A stretch of 58,259 nt of DNA from a virus: positions 1-58,259 of IMG/VR virus record IMGVR_UViG_3300047509_000193, one strand, 5' to 3'. The position numbers and the translations under genes are program-made. This document shows positions 18,136 through 25,853 of this stretch, piece after piece. Positions within the stretch are counted from its first letter, which is position 1. Every line of letters begins with the position of its first letter. The notes below the pieces were generated by a model. That model was given only the letters and a program-made list of their open reading frames with translations. It had not been told where the DNA came from and searched no databases.

Positions 18136-19477
18136 CGAGCCACCTCAGGTTAGAGGCTACTCGTCGTCCGGCCTCAAAGACGAAGCCGGGCTTGCGCTCT
18201 GCCGCGTTGATTAGCTTGTCATTGCCCTTGGCCCTTGGCGCCTTCAGCGCAACGGCGAGCCCTCTAAAGGCATCTGCGTCATGGCTATGGATATCATGGA
18301 CTGGCTCTTTGGAGAGCCTACCGCCTACTTCAACAACCTCGTAGTGATAACCTCTAAGGGACTTGACTCCTGCTTCGCATCGCTCTGCATCGAACCAGCA
18401 GCTTCCAAAGACTGTCCGCGCAGCGTTAATGCCATCAGCGAGGCTAAGCCTTGGCACGATCCTAGTCTTAAATCCCTTGGCTCGGAGCAGCTCCTCGATG
18501 CTCTTGCCCGTTCCAAGGCTCTTAGCCTTGGCGTCGTGAGGAAGCCAATGCGTGTCAAAGATATAGCCTTTCGACTGGAGGACACCAAGGTAGTGATCGA
18601 GGCTCCGCAGGTGATTGCTGTAATGGTCTATGATGTGGTTTTCAAACCCAACTCGTTGGGCGAACCAAATCGAAGTGTGATCTGCCCATCCCAGGTCCCA
18701 AAAAGTGCTGACGCCAACGGTCGGATCATAGGGCACTTTGCACAGGCGTCCATCACGCACCAAGTCCCTGAGTTCCTCCGCGTAAACGGCGCCCTCGAGC
18801 AGAATCCTGCATTCTCCTTCCCACACATGCAGGTATTCATCATAATCCTTTCGCTTGAGCTCTTCAAGCTCATCTCGAAGGACTTGTGGGAACCAGGGAT
18901 TGTTTCGCCAAGTGATCTTCCTGACAAAGGCCATATCCTCAGGCGGTGGACTCTTAATGAACCTTTGATAGGTCTCGTCGCTTTCAAGGTCTGGATTAAA
19001 AGTTACCCAGATCTCACTGCCGTCCTTGCGAATGGTTGGGATCAATATCTCCCACGAGGCCTTGGTCACCCGATGAGCTTCTTCCACCCAGCAGATGTCC
19101 ACGCCCTCATAGGACTTAATGCGATCCACGTTCCTGTAAATGCCCTCGAAGAAGAAGCCCGTGCCCAGGTCATTATAGATTTGGGTCTTCTCGATCTTGT
19201 ACGGCAAGTTCATCAAGGCGATCTGGTCGCTGAGTAGCTTGTGCACAGACTCCGCGATGGAGTTCTGCAACTCACGAGCACATAAGATTCTCAAAGGCCT
19301 CTGCATCCCAAGGATTAGCAGGGCCCTTGCAGCACCCCAACTCTTCGCTCCACCTCGTCCCCCATAAGCTACCTTGTATCTCTTCGGCCTAAACAAGAAG
19401 TCCAAAGCCTGCGGAAAGCCAGCCTCGACCTTGCGACTTGGCTGACCTTTCACAGGGCTTGGGCTTAGGGTGTCCAT
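18128..19477 (-). CDS. terminase large subunit (PBSX/Terminase_3 type), 449 aa
   Basis: The packaging motor and nuclease. Walker A is GGRGGAKS (residues 39-46) and Walker B is VDICWVEEAH, with acidic residues at 131-132. An RNase H-like nuclease region has FWDLGWADHTS and, near the C-terminus, HDADAFRGLA. Length is normal for the family. The small terminase is not adjacent; it lies about 12.7 kb upstream in the same direction. Confidence 0.9.
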   Translation of the reverse strand: MDTLSPSPVKGQPSRKVEAGFPQALDFLFRPKRYKVAYGGRGGAKSWGAARALLILGMQRPLRILCARELQNSIAESVHKLLSDQIALMNLPYKIEKTQIYNDLGTGFFFEGIYRNVDRIKSYEGVDICWVEEAHRVTKASWEILIPTIRKDGSEIWVTFNPDLESDETYQRFIKSPPPEDMAFVRKITWRNNPWFPQVLRDELEELKRKDYDEYLHVWEGECRILLEGAVYAEELRDLVRDGRLCKVPYDPTVGVSTFWDLGWADHTSIWFAQRVGFENHIIDHYSNHLRSLDHYLGVLQSKGYIFDTHWLPHDAKAKSLGTGKSIEELLRAKGFKTRIVPRLSLADGINAARTVFGSCWFDAERCEAGVKSLRGYHYEVVEVGGRLSKEPVHDIHSHDADAFRGLAVALKAPRAKGNDKLINAAERKPGFVFEAGRRVASNLRWLGG

Positions 19478-19540
19478 GCGTGGGCCTGTTCACAAATCAA
19501 AACATGGGCCGGAGGAGGCTTGCACCCCCTCCACCCAAGC

Positions 19541-19555
19541 CGGGGCTTCGCCCCC
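19541..19555 (-). terminator. short GC hairpin after the adhesin gene
   Basis: GGGG-CTTCG-CCCC, directly after the stop at 19556 in the minus direction. The stem is short and no T-run follows, so it is only a weak terminator candidate. Confidence 0.3.
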
Positions 19556-20833
19556 TCAGAGCTCGGCGCTTGCGTTGATCTGCCCACCGCCACCAGCACC
19601 CGTGAGGACACAGGTCTGTCCAACAGTCAAGACCGCCGCTGTGGTCGCTGTGACATTGATCATTGTTGGCGTACTGCCAGCCGCCGTACCTGCAAGGAAG
19701 GGAGTGGCCAAGGCAGTGGCCGTGACAACATGGGTGATCGTCCAAGTGGTTGCTGCTGGTGCCGTGCCAGGGAACGTCACCGTCGGCGCGGCACGCATGG
19801 GGTTTGCCAGGGGAATCGTGATCGTACACGTTGTGGTGCTCGCACCCTGCCCGCTCGGCGCCACGACAATGCCGGCTGCTGGCTCCGCAATATTCTGCTC
19901 ATACCGCTGCGCCATCATGAGTTCGGCAGCTGCTGGACGATGCTCATAGGACATCAGCGAGGCGGCCGAGGCCGGCCCCAGATAGCCGGGCGTTCCAGCC
20001 TGGTTGACCGCAAGTTGCGCCCCGGTGAACTCGAACCAGTCATTGGTGCCAGCGGTGCCAACGGGGGTGTAGCAGAGGCTCACCCCAACCTGTACCGCGG
20101 TGACAGGGATAGCGACCTGTGCCACATACCTGTTCCAGGTCGCCGTGATGGGCGTTGCGGCCTGCACGGCGTTGGCATAGCCCGTCCAAGTACCAGCAGC
20201 AAAGTTGGCAGCACTTCCATCCACGCCAGTGCCCGTTGCCACCGTCACCTGCAGGGCGCTTGCCGCTGCACTAAAGTTCGCGCCAGCCAAGGCCCAAAAG
20301 CTGAACTCCGCCGTCCGACCCTGGAATCGGCTTGAGTCCACGGTTTCAAGGACCTGTCCGGTGCAGATCTTGACCACATCGGCGTTTGTGGCCTTGCGCT
20401 GGAAGCGCAGGCTTGCCACATAGGTGGCCGTGACATCGGCGGCGCCGGTTTCCTTGGTCACGTCGATGGCAGAGCTAGCCCCACCCAAGTTCCACCACCT
20501 ATCAGCCTGATAGGTCAGCGTGTTGGCAATGTCAGCGCTTGGGCCAACACCCCTTTGCCAGATGTTCATCGCCCCATTGATTAGGGCGTTCCGAAAGCCT
20601 GCTGTATTGCTGACCTGCCCGGCGAAGCCGATGAGTTGCTGAGTGGAGATCGCTTCACTTTGGGGGTTTTGCCCACTCGGCAAGTTGGTATCCGCCGGGA
20701 TCTCCTCAATGCCGGTCAGAGGCCCAGTTGGGTTGGGCAGGCCAGGGGTAAATACTCCTGCCGCGAAGGCGCTGCCAATCAGCAGCGCAGCCGTCACAAT
20801 CCCGACGGCAGGGAGCAAAGCTCGTCTAATCAT
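19556..20833 (-). CDS. signal-peptide-bearing tail/adhesin protein, 425 aa
   Basis: ATG 20833 has AGGAG 8 bases upstream; longer frames read out of non-coding sequence. The N-terminus MIRRALLPAVGIVTAALL...AFA looks like a Sec signal peptide. Around residues 75-130 is a phage appendage pattern (N-A-L-I-N-G-A-M-N-I-W-Q-R-G), then a beta-sandwich, carbohydrate-binding-like region (about 120-290). The C-terminal third is Thr/Ala/Val-rich beta sequence. It lies after an intrinsic terminator and before the large terminase. Likely binds sugars as a virion or secreted adhesin. Confidence 0.55.
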   Translation of the reverse strand: MIRRALLPAVGIVTAALLIGSAFAAGVFTPGLPNPTGPLTGIEEIPADTNLPSGQNPQSEAISTQQLIGFAGQVSNTAGFRNALINGAMNIWQRGVGPSADIANTLTYQADRWWNLGGASSAIDVTKETGAADVTATYVASLRFQRKATNADVVKICTGQVLETVDSSRFQGRTAEFSFWALAGANFSAAASALQVTVATGTGVDGSAANFAAGTWTGYANAVQAATPITATWNRYVAQVAIPVTAVQVGVSLCYTPVGTAGTNDWFEFTGAQLAVNQAGTPGYLGPASAASLMSYEHRPAAAELMMAQRYEQNIAEPAAGIVVAPSGQGASTTTCTITIPLANPMRAAPTVTFPGTAPAATTWTITHVVTATALATPFLAGTAAGSTPTMINVTATTAAVLTVGQTCVLTGAGGGGQINASAEL

Positions 20834-20915
20834 GTCTCGTGCTCCTAAGCCCGCCAGGGTAAGGCTGCATGTCGGTGGCCGGCAAAGCCGACACGCAGAG
20901 GGCGCAAGCGCCCCC

Positions 20916-20960
20916 AAAAAACGGGAGCGGCTAGAGGAAAGACAAACCCTAGCCGCTCCC
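20916..20960 (-). terminator. strong intrinsic terminator (minus strand)
   Basis: A perfect 12-bp stem: GGGAGCGGCTAG at 20923-20934 pairs with 20949-20960 over a 14-base loop. On the minus strand it is followed after one G by six T (A6 at 20916-20921 on the plus strand). It lies between the small gene ending at 20994 and the adhesin gene, so it divides the late arm into transcription units. Confidence 0.8.
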
Positions 20961-20993
20961 CAGAGACGAAAGGCCCTGCCGGCATGACTCGGC

Positions 20994-21248
20994 CTACCTT
21001 CGTCCCCTAACAGCCGAGATCGCAGCGGCAAGACTGGAGGTGGGGGGCTGCCTTGCCTCGCGCTCATCGACCGCATCCACGTCAAGATCAGGTTTTTCGG
21101 CGCTGAAGCGCTTAGTCGAGTGATACTCGCCGTTCTTCGAGTGATATTCAGTCACCAAGTAGCCATTGTCAATGGCCTCGACGCTTACACTTCGCGAGAC
21201 ATATTCCTCATCACGGCTTGCTGTCTCAGGCACACTTACTCTTGGCAT
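20994..21248 (-). CDS. hypothetical protein, 84 aa
   Basis: A hydrophilic protein with a central beta-like stretch (GYLVTEYHSKNGEYHSTKRF) and a basic C-terminus. It begins 3 bases after the preceding gene and is followed by the terminator. No recognised domain. Confidence 0.5.
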   Translation of the reverse strand: MPRVSVPETASRDEEYVSRSVSVEAIDNGYLVTEYHSKNGEYHSTKRFSAEKPDLDVDAVDEREARQPPTSSLAAAISAVRGRR

Positions 21249-21251
21249 AGC

Positions 21252-21485
21252 CTAGTCCCCCTTGTAGTGCGGGTCCGGCACATTGTGCTCCCCGTCGAAG
21301 CCGCCCTCGACCTTGTGCTGCCCAACCATGTGATGCTCCGCGGTCTTCTGCTCCGCGATGTGCTTCATCGCGTTGCCCAGGTGCGTGTCGCCCACGCTAT
21401 CACCAGGCGCACGAATGTGTGCATCATGGCTTGCATCGCCTGCGAAGCCGTGCTTGTGGCTGCGTCGTCCGCCTTCATGTGCCAT
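21252..21485 (-). CDS. histidine-rich hypothetical protein, 77 aa
   Basis: Eleven His in 77 residues, often in HK, HH or HxH pairs, plus many Gly and Asp. This could bind metal. AAGGAG lies a few bases before the ATG, just below a GGCGGG-CTACA-CCCGCC hairpin. No family recognised. Confidence 0.5.
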   Translation of the reverse strand: MAHEGGRRSHKHGFAGDASHDAHIRAPGDSVGDTHLGNAMKHIAEQKTAEHHMVGQHKVEGGFDGEHNVPDPHYKGD

Positions 21486-21498
21486 AAGGCTGCTCCTT

Positions 21499-21603
21499 GG
21501 CGGGCTACACCCGCCTCTGCTGTTACACTCGGCGCACTTTAGGGGGAACTTAGGCCAGCTTGACAGGGCATTGCCCCGATGCGGGCTAAAGTCCCCCTTT
21601 CGT
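21499..21603 (-). other. structured intergenic element with nested hairpins
   Basis: In the 125-base gap 21486-21610, an outer stem pairs 21541-21553 with 21586-21598 (7 bp, two mismatches, 4 bp) and encloses smaller GC stems. A second perfect hairpin, GGCGGG-CTACA-CCCGCC at 21499-21515, sits next to the AAGGAG of the downstream gene. It may be a processed leader, a terminator or a small RNA. It does not fold as a standard tRNA. Confidence 0.4.
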
Positions 21604-21610
21604 GGGCGCC

Positions 21611-21976
21611 CTATGTCGGGGGTGCCGCCGCCTCAGCCTGTTGCACCGTCGCCACATCTGCCTGGAGGGCCGTATGCAGATCGGTGAGGGCCTGCAGCTG
21701 CGTGGGCGTAGCGCCCGCTGCACTTGCCGCCGCCGTCGCAGCTGCAAGCTGCGCAGTGAATCCACTAACCTGAGCACTGAGCTTCCCCAGCTCTGCCTTG
21801 AGCCCCACCTCGTCGTCCTGCAGGGCCTTGACTACATCATCTGTCGCTGTCATTTGTTTCTCCATCCTATCAAGTTGCAACGTTGTCTCTCGTGCGACTT
21901 GCAGCACCTCAACGAGGATCGCACGATCCTCCTCGGTGAAGACAGGCATCCAGCGGTGATTGGGTCTGTCATTCAT
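21611..21976 (-). CDS. coiled-coil protein, 121 aa
   Basis: Starts MNDRPNHRW at ATG 21976, which overlaps the stop of the upstream membrane peptide. A coiled coil follows (about residues 20-70), then an Ala/Thr-rich helical tail. No transmembrane segment. Could be a small late structural or lysis-related protein. Function unknown. Confidence 0.5.
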   Translation of the reverse strand: MNDRPNHRWMPVFTEEDRAILVEVLQVARETTLQLDRMEKQMTATDDVVKALQDDEVGLKAELGKLSAQVSGFTAQLAAATAAASAAGATPTQLQALTDLHTALQADVATVQQAEAAAPPT

Positions 21977-22137
21977 AGGCCACCCCGGAAGACAAGGAAC
22001 ACAATAATGATCAGGGCAATGATACCAATACCTGGTCCACCGTAGCCACCACCCCAGCCATTGACATGCCCATAGTAGCCGCCGCTGAGGCCACCAAAGA
22101 GCAACAAAAGGACGATAATCCAAAGCACTGGTGGCAT
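21973..22137 (-). CDS. small two-helix membrane protein (DUF3309-like), 54 aa
   Basis: The start is MPPVLWIIVLLLLFGG, followed by a glycine/tyrosine-rich turn (GGYYGHVNGWGGGYGG) and a second hydrophobic stretch (IGIIALIIIVFLVF). This hairpin pattern resembles bacterial DUF3309 proteins. ATG 22137, TGA overlapping the next ATG. With the surrounding membrane proteins, an alternative holin or envelope role is possible. Confidence 0.5.
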   Translation of the reverse strand: MPPVLWIIVLLLLFGGLSGGYYGHVNGWGGGYGGPGIGIIALIIIVFLVFRGGL

Positions 22138-22146
22138 AGCAATCTC

Positions 22147-22617
22147 CTATCGATGGCCCCTGAGATTGGTCATATCATTCTTTAAGTTGTTTAGCTCGAT
22201 CGTCATGTGCATTCCCTCGGCGCGCTGCGACTGCTCGAACGCCTTCTGCTCGCCCTGCACGTCCTGAATCCAGGTGGTGTTAGCCTTCGTTTCTTTCTCG
22301 AGCACGCTGATGGCGGCCGTGTTCTTTTCGCTGGCCTTCTCGGTCGCGTTGGTCGATGCGACGTGATCCGCAAACTTGCGGTCGAAATAGAAAAATGCCG
22401 TGCCGACAGCACTAAGAATCGCAAGAACGATGGTGAGCGCCAACGCACCCCAGATACGGATTTCCGTTGCAACCTTGTCGCGGCGCGCAAGCTCAGCGCG
22501 TAGCCTTCCCGTCTCGGCTCGACGATCGCTCTCGTTGAGTGTAGCCTCATAGAGCAAGTCACGGTGCTGCTGCGCACGATCAGTAGTCGGCGGTGGGTTG
22601 TCTGCGTCGTCACTCAC
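22147..22617 (-). CDS. single-span membrane protein with coiled coil, 156 aa
   Basis: GTG 22617 overlaps the preceding TGA (GTGA); a longer frame would overlap that gene by 75 bases. The N-terminal half is hydrophilic and helical, a membrane helix lies at about residues 57-80 (ALALTIVLAILSAVGTAFFYF), and a long coiled coil follows. Paired with the lipoprotein gene upstream, this could be an inner-membrane spanin-like partner, but the helix is not at the N-terminus as usual. Role uncertain. Confidence 0.5.
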   Translation of the reverse strand: MSDDADNPPPTTDRAQQHRDLLYEATLNESDRRAETGRLRAELARRDKVATEIRIWGALALTIVLAILSAVGTAFFYFDRKFADHVASTNATEKASEKNTAAISVLEKETKANTTWIQDVQGEQKAFEQSQRAEGMHMTIELNNLKNDMTNLRGHR

Positions 22618-23042
22618 GGCGACCTTGGCAAAGTCTGCTTCTTCTTCGGCTTGGGTGTGGGCTTGAGCGAAGTCGGCACTTGGTTGCACTCTGCGCTAAG
22701 TACATTGGCAGTATGTGGCTTTCCCGTCTCTGGGTCAATCAAGTCTGTGTGCGCCAGGGCCGCCGCCTTGGCGGTTTCACATTCCGCCAAGGTCATCTTA
22801 CGACTTGGACTCACCGTGCCGCCGACCGTGTAGGTTTGCAACATGGTGTTGGCAGCCGGTCCGGCGGGTTGTGTTGTCGAGGTCATAGTCTGGGATACAT
22901 TGACTTGAGGAGCTTCACCTGGCGCTGTAGTACGAATAGTTGCCGTAGCGTCAAGTGGCAACGCCACCGTGGCAGGGAGCGACGGGCAGGCAATCGGCGT
23001 GCAACCGACAAGGGCCAATACCAGAGCAATCGTGCGAGTCAT
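22614..23042 (-). CDS. lipoprotein, 142 aa
   Basis: MTRTIALVLALVGC is a typical lipoprotein signal with lipobox L-V-G-C (Cys14). The mature part is Thr/Ala-rich and ends in a Pro/Lys tail. It overlaps the genes on both sides. It may be an outer-membrane spanin subunit paired with the next gene, though longer than most, or another envelope lipoprotein. Confidence 0.5.
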   Translation of the reverse strand: MTRTIALVLALVGCTPIACPSLPATVALPLDATATIRTTAPGEAPQVNVSQTMTSTTQPAGPAANTMLQTYTVGGTVSPSRKMTLAECETAKAAALAHTDLIDPETGKPHTANVLSAECNQVPTSLKPTPKPKKKQTLPRSP

Positions 23043-23887
23043 TTGACCAGCCTCAGTCCCTCGACTACGGTGTTGGCTTTGGCGTCTGGGCTCTCAAGGC
23101 TAATCGGCCCATAGGCGCCGAAGCCAATCCAATTATCGCGGAGCAGGATATTGTGAAATGTTCCCTTGGCACCCGTACCGCCGTCGCCTACGAAGACAGT
23201 CCAGCTTGCTCCAAGGAGGAAATTGTTGATCACCGTCACGTCGCTCGTCGGCCCCATCTCGGTGGTGATCCTGATGGCCTCGTTGCACGCCGTCTTGGCA
23301 TCGTCGTTCTTCGTGAAGTCCATAAAGTTCCGCGCCACAAGGATCGGCCCTGTCGTCTTGGCGATCCAAATGGCGTCGGCATGCGCATCAGTCTGATAGC
23401 CTGACGGCCCGATGTAGCATTCAACGACGGCGCCGCAGTCGATCTGGATCTGGTCGCTGCAGCCATTGACGAACGAGCAGCGAAATATCGTCGCCTGCCC
23501 ATCGCCGCAGCCGATGGCGTCGCTCAGTGGCCGGTCGAGCTTGCCGCCGTCAAACGAGCATGAGATGACAGTGAGGCCGTTGAAGCCTGGAAACTGGCGC
23601 AGGGAATAATAGCCGCTCGCCGCGTCGAACAGGCAATTCGAGATCGTCACGTTGTCGGCGTGGACCTCGACGACCGCGCCTCGGAAATCCTTGCCGGAGA
23701 CTACAACGCCGCTATCTTTGATAACAAAGCGGGCATGTGCCGCGTCGTACCCCTGCAAGGACGCCACCGGGTAGAGATTGCCAATCAAGCAGCCAACCGG
23801 ATAGTCAAGCGTCGGCCAGTGCACCCCAGGCGATGCCGCACGAACGAGAGCAAGTTGCGCAGGAGAGATCATCGCTCGGTCTTTCAC
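23039..23887 (-). CDS. right-handed beta-helix protein, 282 aa
   Basis: Repeated short strands with pectate-lyase-like spacing (V-T-I-S-N-C-L-F-D, T-V-I-S-C-S-F-D, A-T-I-F-R-C-S-F-V-N, V-T-V-I-N-N-F-L) indicate a right-handed beta-helix. Such folds in phages usually bind or cleave polysaccharides. No signal peptide is seen. The start may be the ATG at 23887 or the internal MISPAQ. Possible depolymerase or fibre domain; no catalytic site was identified. Confidence 0.55.
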   Translation of the reverse strand: MKDRAMISPAQLALVRAASPGVHWPTLDYPVGCLIGNLYPVASLQGYDAAHARFVIKDSGVVVSGKDFRGAVVEVHADNVTISNCLFDAASGYYSLRQFPGFNGLTVISCSFDGGKLDRPLSDAIGCGDGQATIFRCSFVNGCSDQIQIDCGAVVECYIGPSGYQTDAHADAIWIAKTTGPILVARNFMDFTKNDDAKTACNEAIRITTEMGPTSDVTVINNFLLGASWTVFVGDGGTGAKGTFHNILLRDNWIGFGAYGPISLESPDAKANTVVEGLRLVK

Positions 23888-24093
23888 CTTCCTTGATAGT
23901 TGAACAGTCCAACTGGCATGTCGTAGTCCGGCCCCAACGCGTCGAGGATCGCCTTGGCGTACTTGATCGGGATTTGGTTCGCCCGCTTGAACTGGTAGAC
24001 GTAAGTCTTGCTGGTGCCCATGACCTTTGCCGCCGCTGCCTCGCCGCCGAGCGCCTTGATGAGATCGTCCACGCTGTCGATCGGCTTGGTCAC
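23884..24093 (-). CDS. small Cro-like helix-turn-helix protein, 69 aa
   Basis: The sequence D-L-I-K-A-L-G-G-E-A-A-A-A-K-V-M-G-T-S-K-T-Y-V-Y-Q-F-K-R fits a Cro/YdaS-type HTH in which G-G-x-A-A-A-A-x-x-M-G is helix-turn-helix. The GTG at 24093 overlaps the preceding TGA. It sits in the lysis/small-membrane block of a late operon, so it may regulate late transcription. No operator was matched to it. Confidence 0.5.
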   Translation of the reverse strand: MTKPIDSVDDLIKALGGEAAAAKVMGTSKTYVYQFKRANQIPIKYAKAILDALGPDYDMPVGLFNYQGR

Positions 24094-24251
24094 GGATCCG
24101 TCTTCCCCGTCATGTTGAGCCTCGTGCGCAGCGCGTCCAACTCCATCTCGGTCTTGCCGTGGTGGACGACCTCCCTCACAAGACCGCCCGCGATGACGAG
24201 CAGCAGCGCCCAACTGGCAGCAAATAGCCACAGCGGAACGCACGCGCTCAT
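24090..24251 (-). CDS. small membrane protein, 53 aa (spanin-like candidate)
   Basis: N-terminal hydrophobic helix (PLWLFAASWALLLVIAGGLV) followed by a charged helical tail (E-V-V-H-H-G-K-T-E-M-E-L-D-A-L-R-T-R-L). The topology resembles a very short inner-membrane spanin. ATG 24251 and TGA 24090 overlap the neighbours by ATGA and GTGA. Coupled translation makes it likely real. Confidence 0.5.
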   Translation of the reverse strand: MSACVPLWLFAASWALLLVIAGGLVREVVHHGKTEMELDALRTRLNMTGKTDP

Positions 24252-24391
24252 CGGGCGACCTCTAGTCTGTGCTTCAACTCGTCGCGTTCAGCCTCGGCTT
24301 TCCAGAGTCGGTGCATGACCATCTCGAGAAATGATGCTGTCATGAACAACAGCACAGAACTGATGAGGAGAAGTACATCGCATCCGATCAT
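24248..24391 (-). CDS. small membrane protein with coiled-coil tail, 47 aa
   Basis: Begins MIGCDVLLLISSVLLFMTASF, one membrane helix, then a short coiled coil (KAEAERDELKHRLEV). ATG 24391 overlaps the upstream TGA, and its own TGA overlaps the next ATG. With the adjacent 53-residue protein it could form a two-part membrane device. No family recognised. Confidence 0.5.
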   Translation of the reverse strand: MIGCDVLLLISSVLLFMTASFLEMVMHRLWKAEAERDELKHRLEVAR

Positions 24392-24627
24392 CGGGCGGTG
24401 CGATATATGGCTCGCCTGAGCGCGCCGTCCTTGACCTGCCGCATGATGAGGTCCGGCCCCTGGACCACCTTCCCGCTCATCGGCCCCGGCCCTGCCATCT
24501 TGTCCTCGGCCTGCCCACGGCGGTGTTTGTAGTTCTCGATCGCCTTGTGATCCCGCGCGCAGTCCGCCAGCGTCGGCCAGGTGAGGCCCACGGGCACGGC
24601 GCGACAAAATGGGCAGTATTGTGTCAC
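24388..24627 (-). CDS. hypothetical small protein with N-terminal CxxC, 79 aa
   Basis: Starts MTQYCPFCRAVPVGLTWPT with one CPFC pair and a further Cys at about residue 23, so a metal site is possible. The rest is basic. It overlaps the genes on both sides by 4 bases. Function unknown. Confidence 0.5.
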   Translation of the reverse strand: MTQYCPFCRAVPVGLTWPTLADCARDHKAIENYKHRRGQAEDKMAGPGPMSGKVVQGPDLIMRQVKDGALRRAIYRTAR

Positions 24628-24812
24628 GGCTTCGGATCGCCCGAGGCCGCCGCCTCGAACGCCGCCCGTCCGGCCCGGTAGTTCGCCGCAGCGTCAGCCC
24701 ACTGTTGCAGCGCCAGGTCGGCGCCGGGCGTGCCGTTCGCGTATTGCTGGATGAGGGAGATGCCCTCTTGGATGCCGGCGGCGGCAAGGGAGATGAGAAT
24801 GGGGTCCATCAT
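24624..24812 (-). CDS. hypothetical small protein, 62 aa
   Basis: Starts MMDPILISLAAAGIQEGISL with a weakly hydrophobic first helix; the rest is Ala-rich and helical. ATGATG at 24812-24807 overlaps the TGA of the Tad2-like gene. Membrane association is possible. No recognised family. Confidence 0.5.
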   Translation of the reverse strand: MMDPILISLAAAGIQEGISLIQQYANGTPGADLALQQWADAAANYRAGRAAFEAAASGDPKP

Positions 24813-25120
24813 GCAATCTCCCAATCGGTCGCGAGAAGATCGGCCTGAGAGCAGACCCATCCGGGTTGCCACTTCCCCTGCCCCGTCCACATGGCAATGT
24901 AGGGTTGGCTTTCGAGAGGCGTATCCTTGCCGATGTGCTTCGCGGTCCGGTCGTTGACCTTGGCGCCGGGTGCCTGCGAGTTGAACGGTGGCAGGCTCAA
25001 TTCCGGTATGAGCACGATGAACATGCCTTTGCCGTTCCAACCGGAGCGCCGGACCTTGTCACCGTGCCGCATGGCGTAGATGGCCCATCCGATGCCCTGT
25101 GCTACATTAATGTCACTCAT
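24809..25120 (-). CDS. Tad2-like (DUF2829) anti-Thoeris protein, 103 aa
   Basis: Key residues match the DUF2829/Tad2 family: K-V-R-R-S-G-W-N-G-K-G-M-F (residues 22-34), PYIAM (73-77) and SQADLLATDW (91-100). Family members called Tad2 bind and hide the gcADPR signal made by the bacterial Thoeris defence. Some relatives bind other cyclic nucleotides. ATG 25120 overlaps the TGA of the upstream lipoprotein (ATGA). It sits among lysis genes in a late operon, whereas anti-defence genes are usually early. Function is inferred from family identity. Confidence 0.75.
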   Translation of the reverse strand: MSDINVAQGIGWAIYAMRHGDKVRRSGWNGKGMFIVLIPELSLPPFNSQAPGAKVNDRTAKHIGKDTPLESQPYIAMWTGQGKWQPGWVCSQADLLATDWEIA

Positions 25121-25470
25121 GGCTTCACCTGCATCTGGAGGGAAACGAGCGCGGCCAGCCCTGTTGCGAAGGCTCTGGCAGCCGCCACGGCATCGCTCGG
25201 CGGCGTCGGCGCGGTGCAGACCGGATCGGTCAGCGTCTCGGCGTCGTGGACCTCGGCAACCTGCTTGGCCGAGAGCTTGCCTTGCGCGCGGGCGGAGGCC
25301 AGCACGGTGAGTGCGTTGCCGGCCGCGTTGCAGAGCGAGATGGCGCCCTGCGCGACAGGGGTTGACGACGTGGTAGCGGTCGATGAACACCCGACAAGGC
25401 CACCGAGCGCAACAAGGCTTCCAGCCATTACGGCAACGGCAACTGTGCTGACAAAGAATTTTCGCGTCAT
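25117..25470 (-). CDS. lipoprotein in lysis cassette, 117 aa
   Basis: MTRKFFVSTVAVAVMAGSLVALGGLVGC ends in a lipobox (L-V-G-C). The mature part is helical and Ala-rich and starts with Ser/Thr. It is coupled to the holin candidate upstream and the Tad2-like gene downstream. An outer-membrane lipoprotein in lysis (spanin-type) is possible. Not diagnostic. Confidence 0.5.
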   Translation of the reverse strand: MTRKFFVSTVAVAVMAGSLVALGGLVGCSSTATTSSTPVAQGAISLCNAAGNALTVLASARAQGKLSAKQVAEVHDAETLTDPVCTAPTPPSDAVAAARAFATGLAALVSLQMQVKP

Positions 25471-25853
25471 GGCTTTGCTCCTTCTACGGCCGGCGGTGGG
25501 GCGATGCTCGCCGCGATCCGAGCGGAGCCGGCTATCGTCGGGACAAGCTGGCCGGTGCTTGCTCCCGGCGTCAGGACGCCCGTGCTCTTAGCGAGGTCCG
25601 GCGAGGTCGTGGCGAGGTAGTCTGCCACCTTGTCTGGAATCTGCGCCGTTGGCGTGCCCTGCGAGATTGCCAAAGCGTGACCCCGGTTAAGCGCCGCCGT
25701 CAGCGCGGCAGCGTCGGCTGTTCCCTGCGCGATGGCCACCCATCTCGCTGCATATATCTTCACGACCGCAACGACCGCGATCCCTACGACGGGGATAGCG
25801 CCGAGCAGCACCACGATGATAGCTTGCTGTACGTCCGCCCATGTTGATGTCAT
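25467..25853 (-). CDS. putative holin (LLH/superfamily 6-like), 128 aa
   Basis: A single hydrophobic helix at about residues 10-30 (IIVVLLGAIPVVGIAVVAVV) is followed by a long Ala-rich cytoplasmic-like tail. This matches single-span holins placed next to GH108 endolysins. Start ATG 25853 overlaps the endolysin stop (25850). Position immediately after the endolysin is the main support. Confidence 0.55.
   Translation of the reverse strand: MTSTWADVQQAIIVVLLGAIPVVGIAVVAVVKIYAARWVAIAQGTADAAALTAALNRGHALAISQGTPTAQIPDKVADYLATTSPDLAKSTGVLTPGASTGQLVPTIAGSARIAASIAPPPAVEGAKP

Noticed and set aside
21541-21603. tRNA-like element
   Set aside because: Closing stem and inner hairpin resemble a tRNA, but length about 60 bases, no anticodon arm and two mismatches in the stem.
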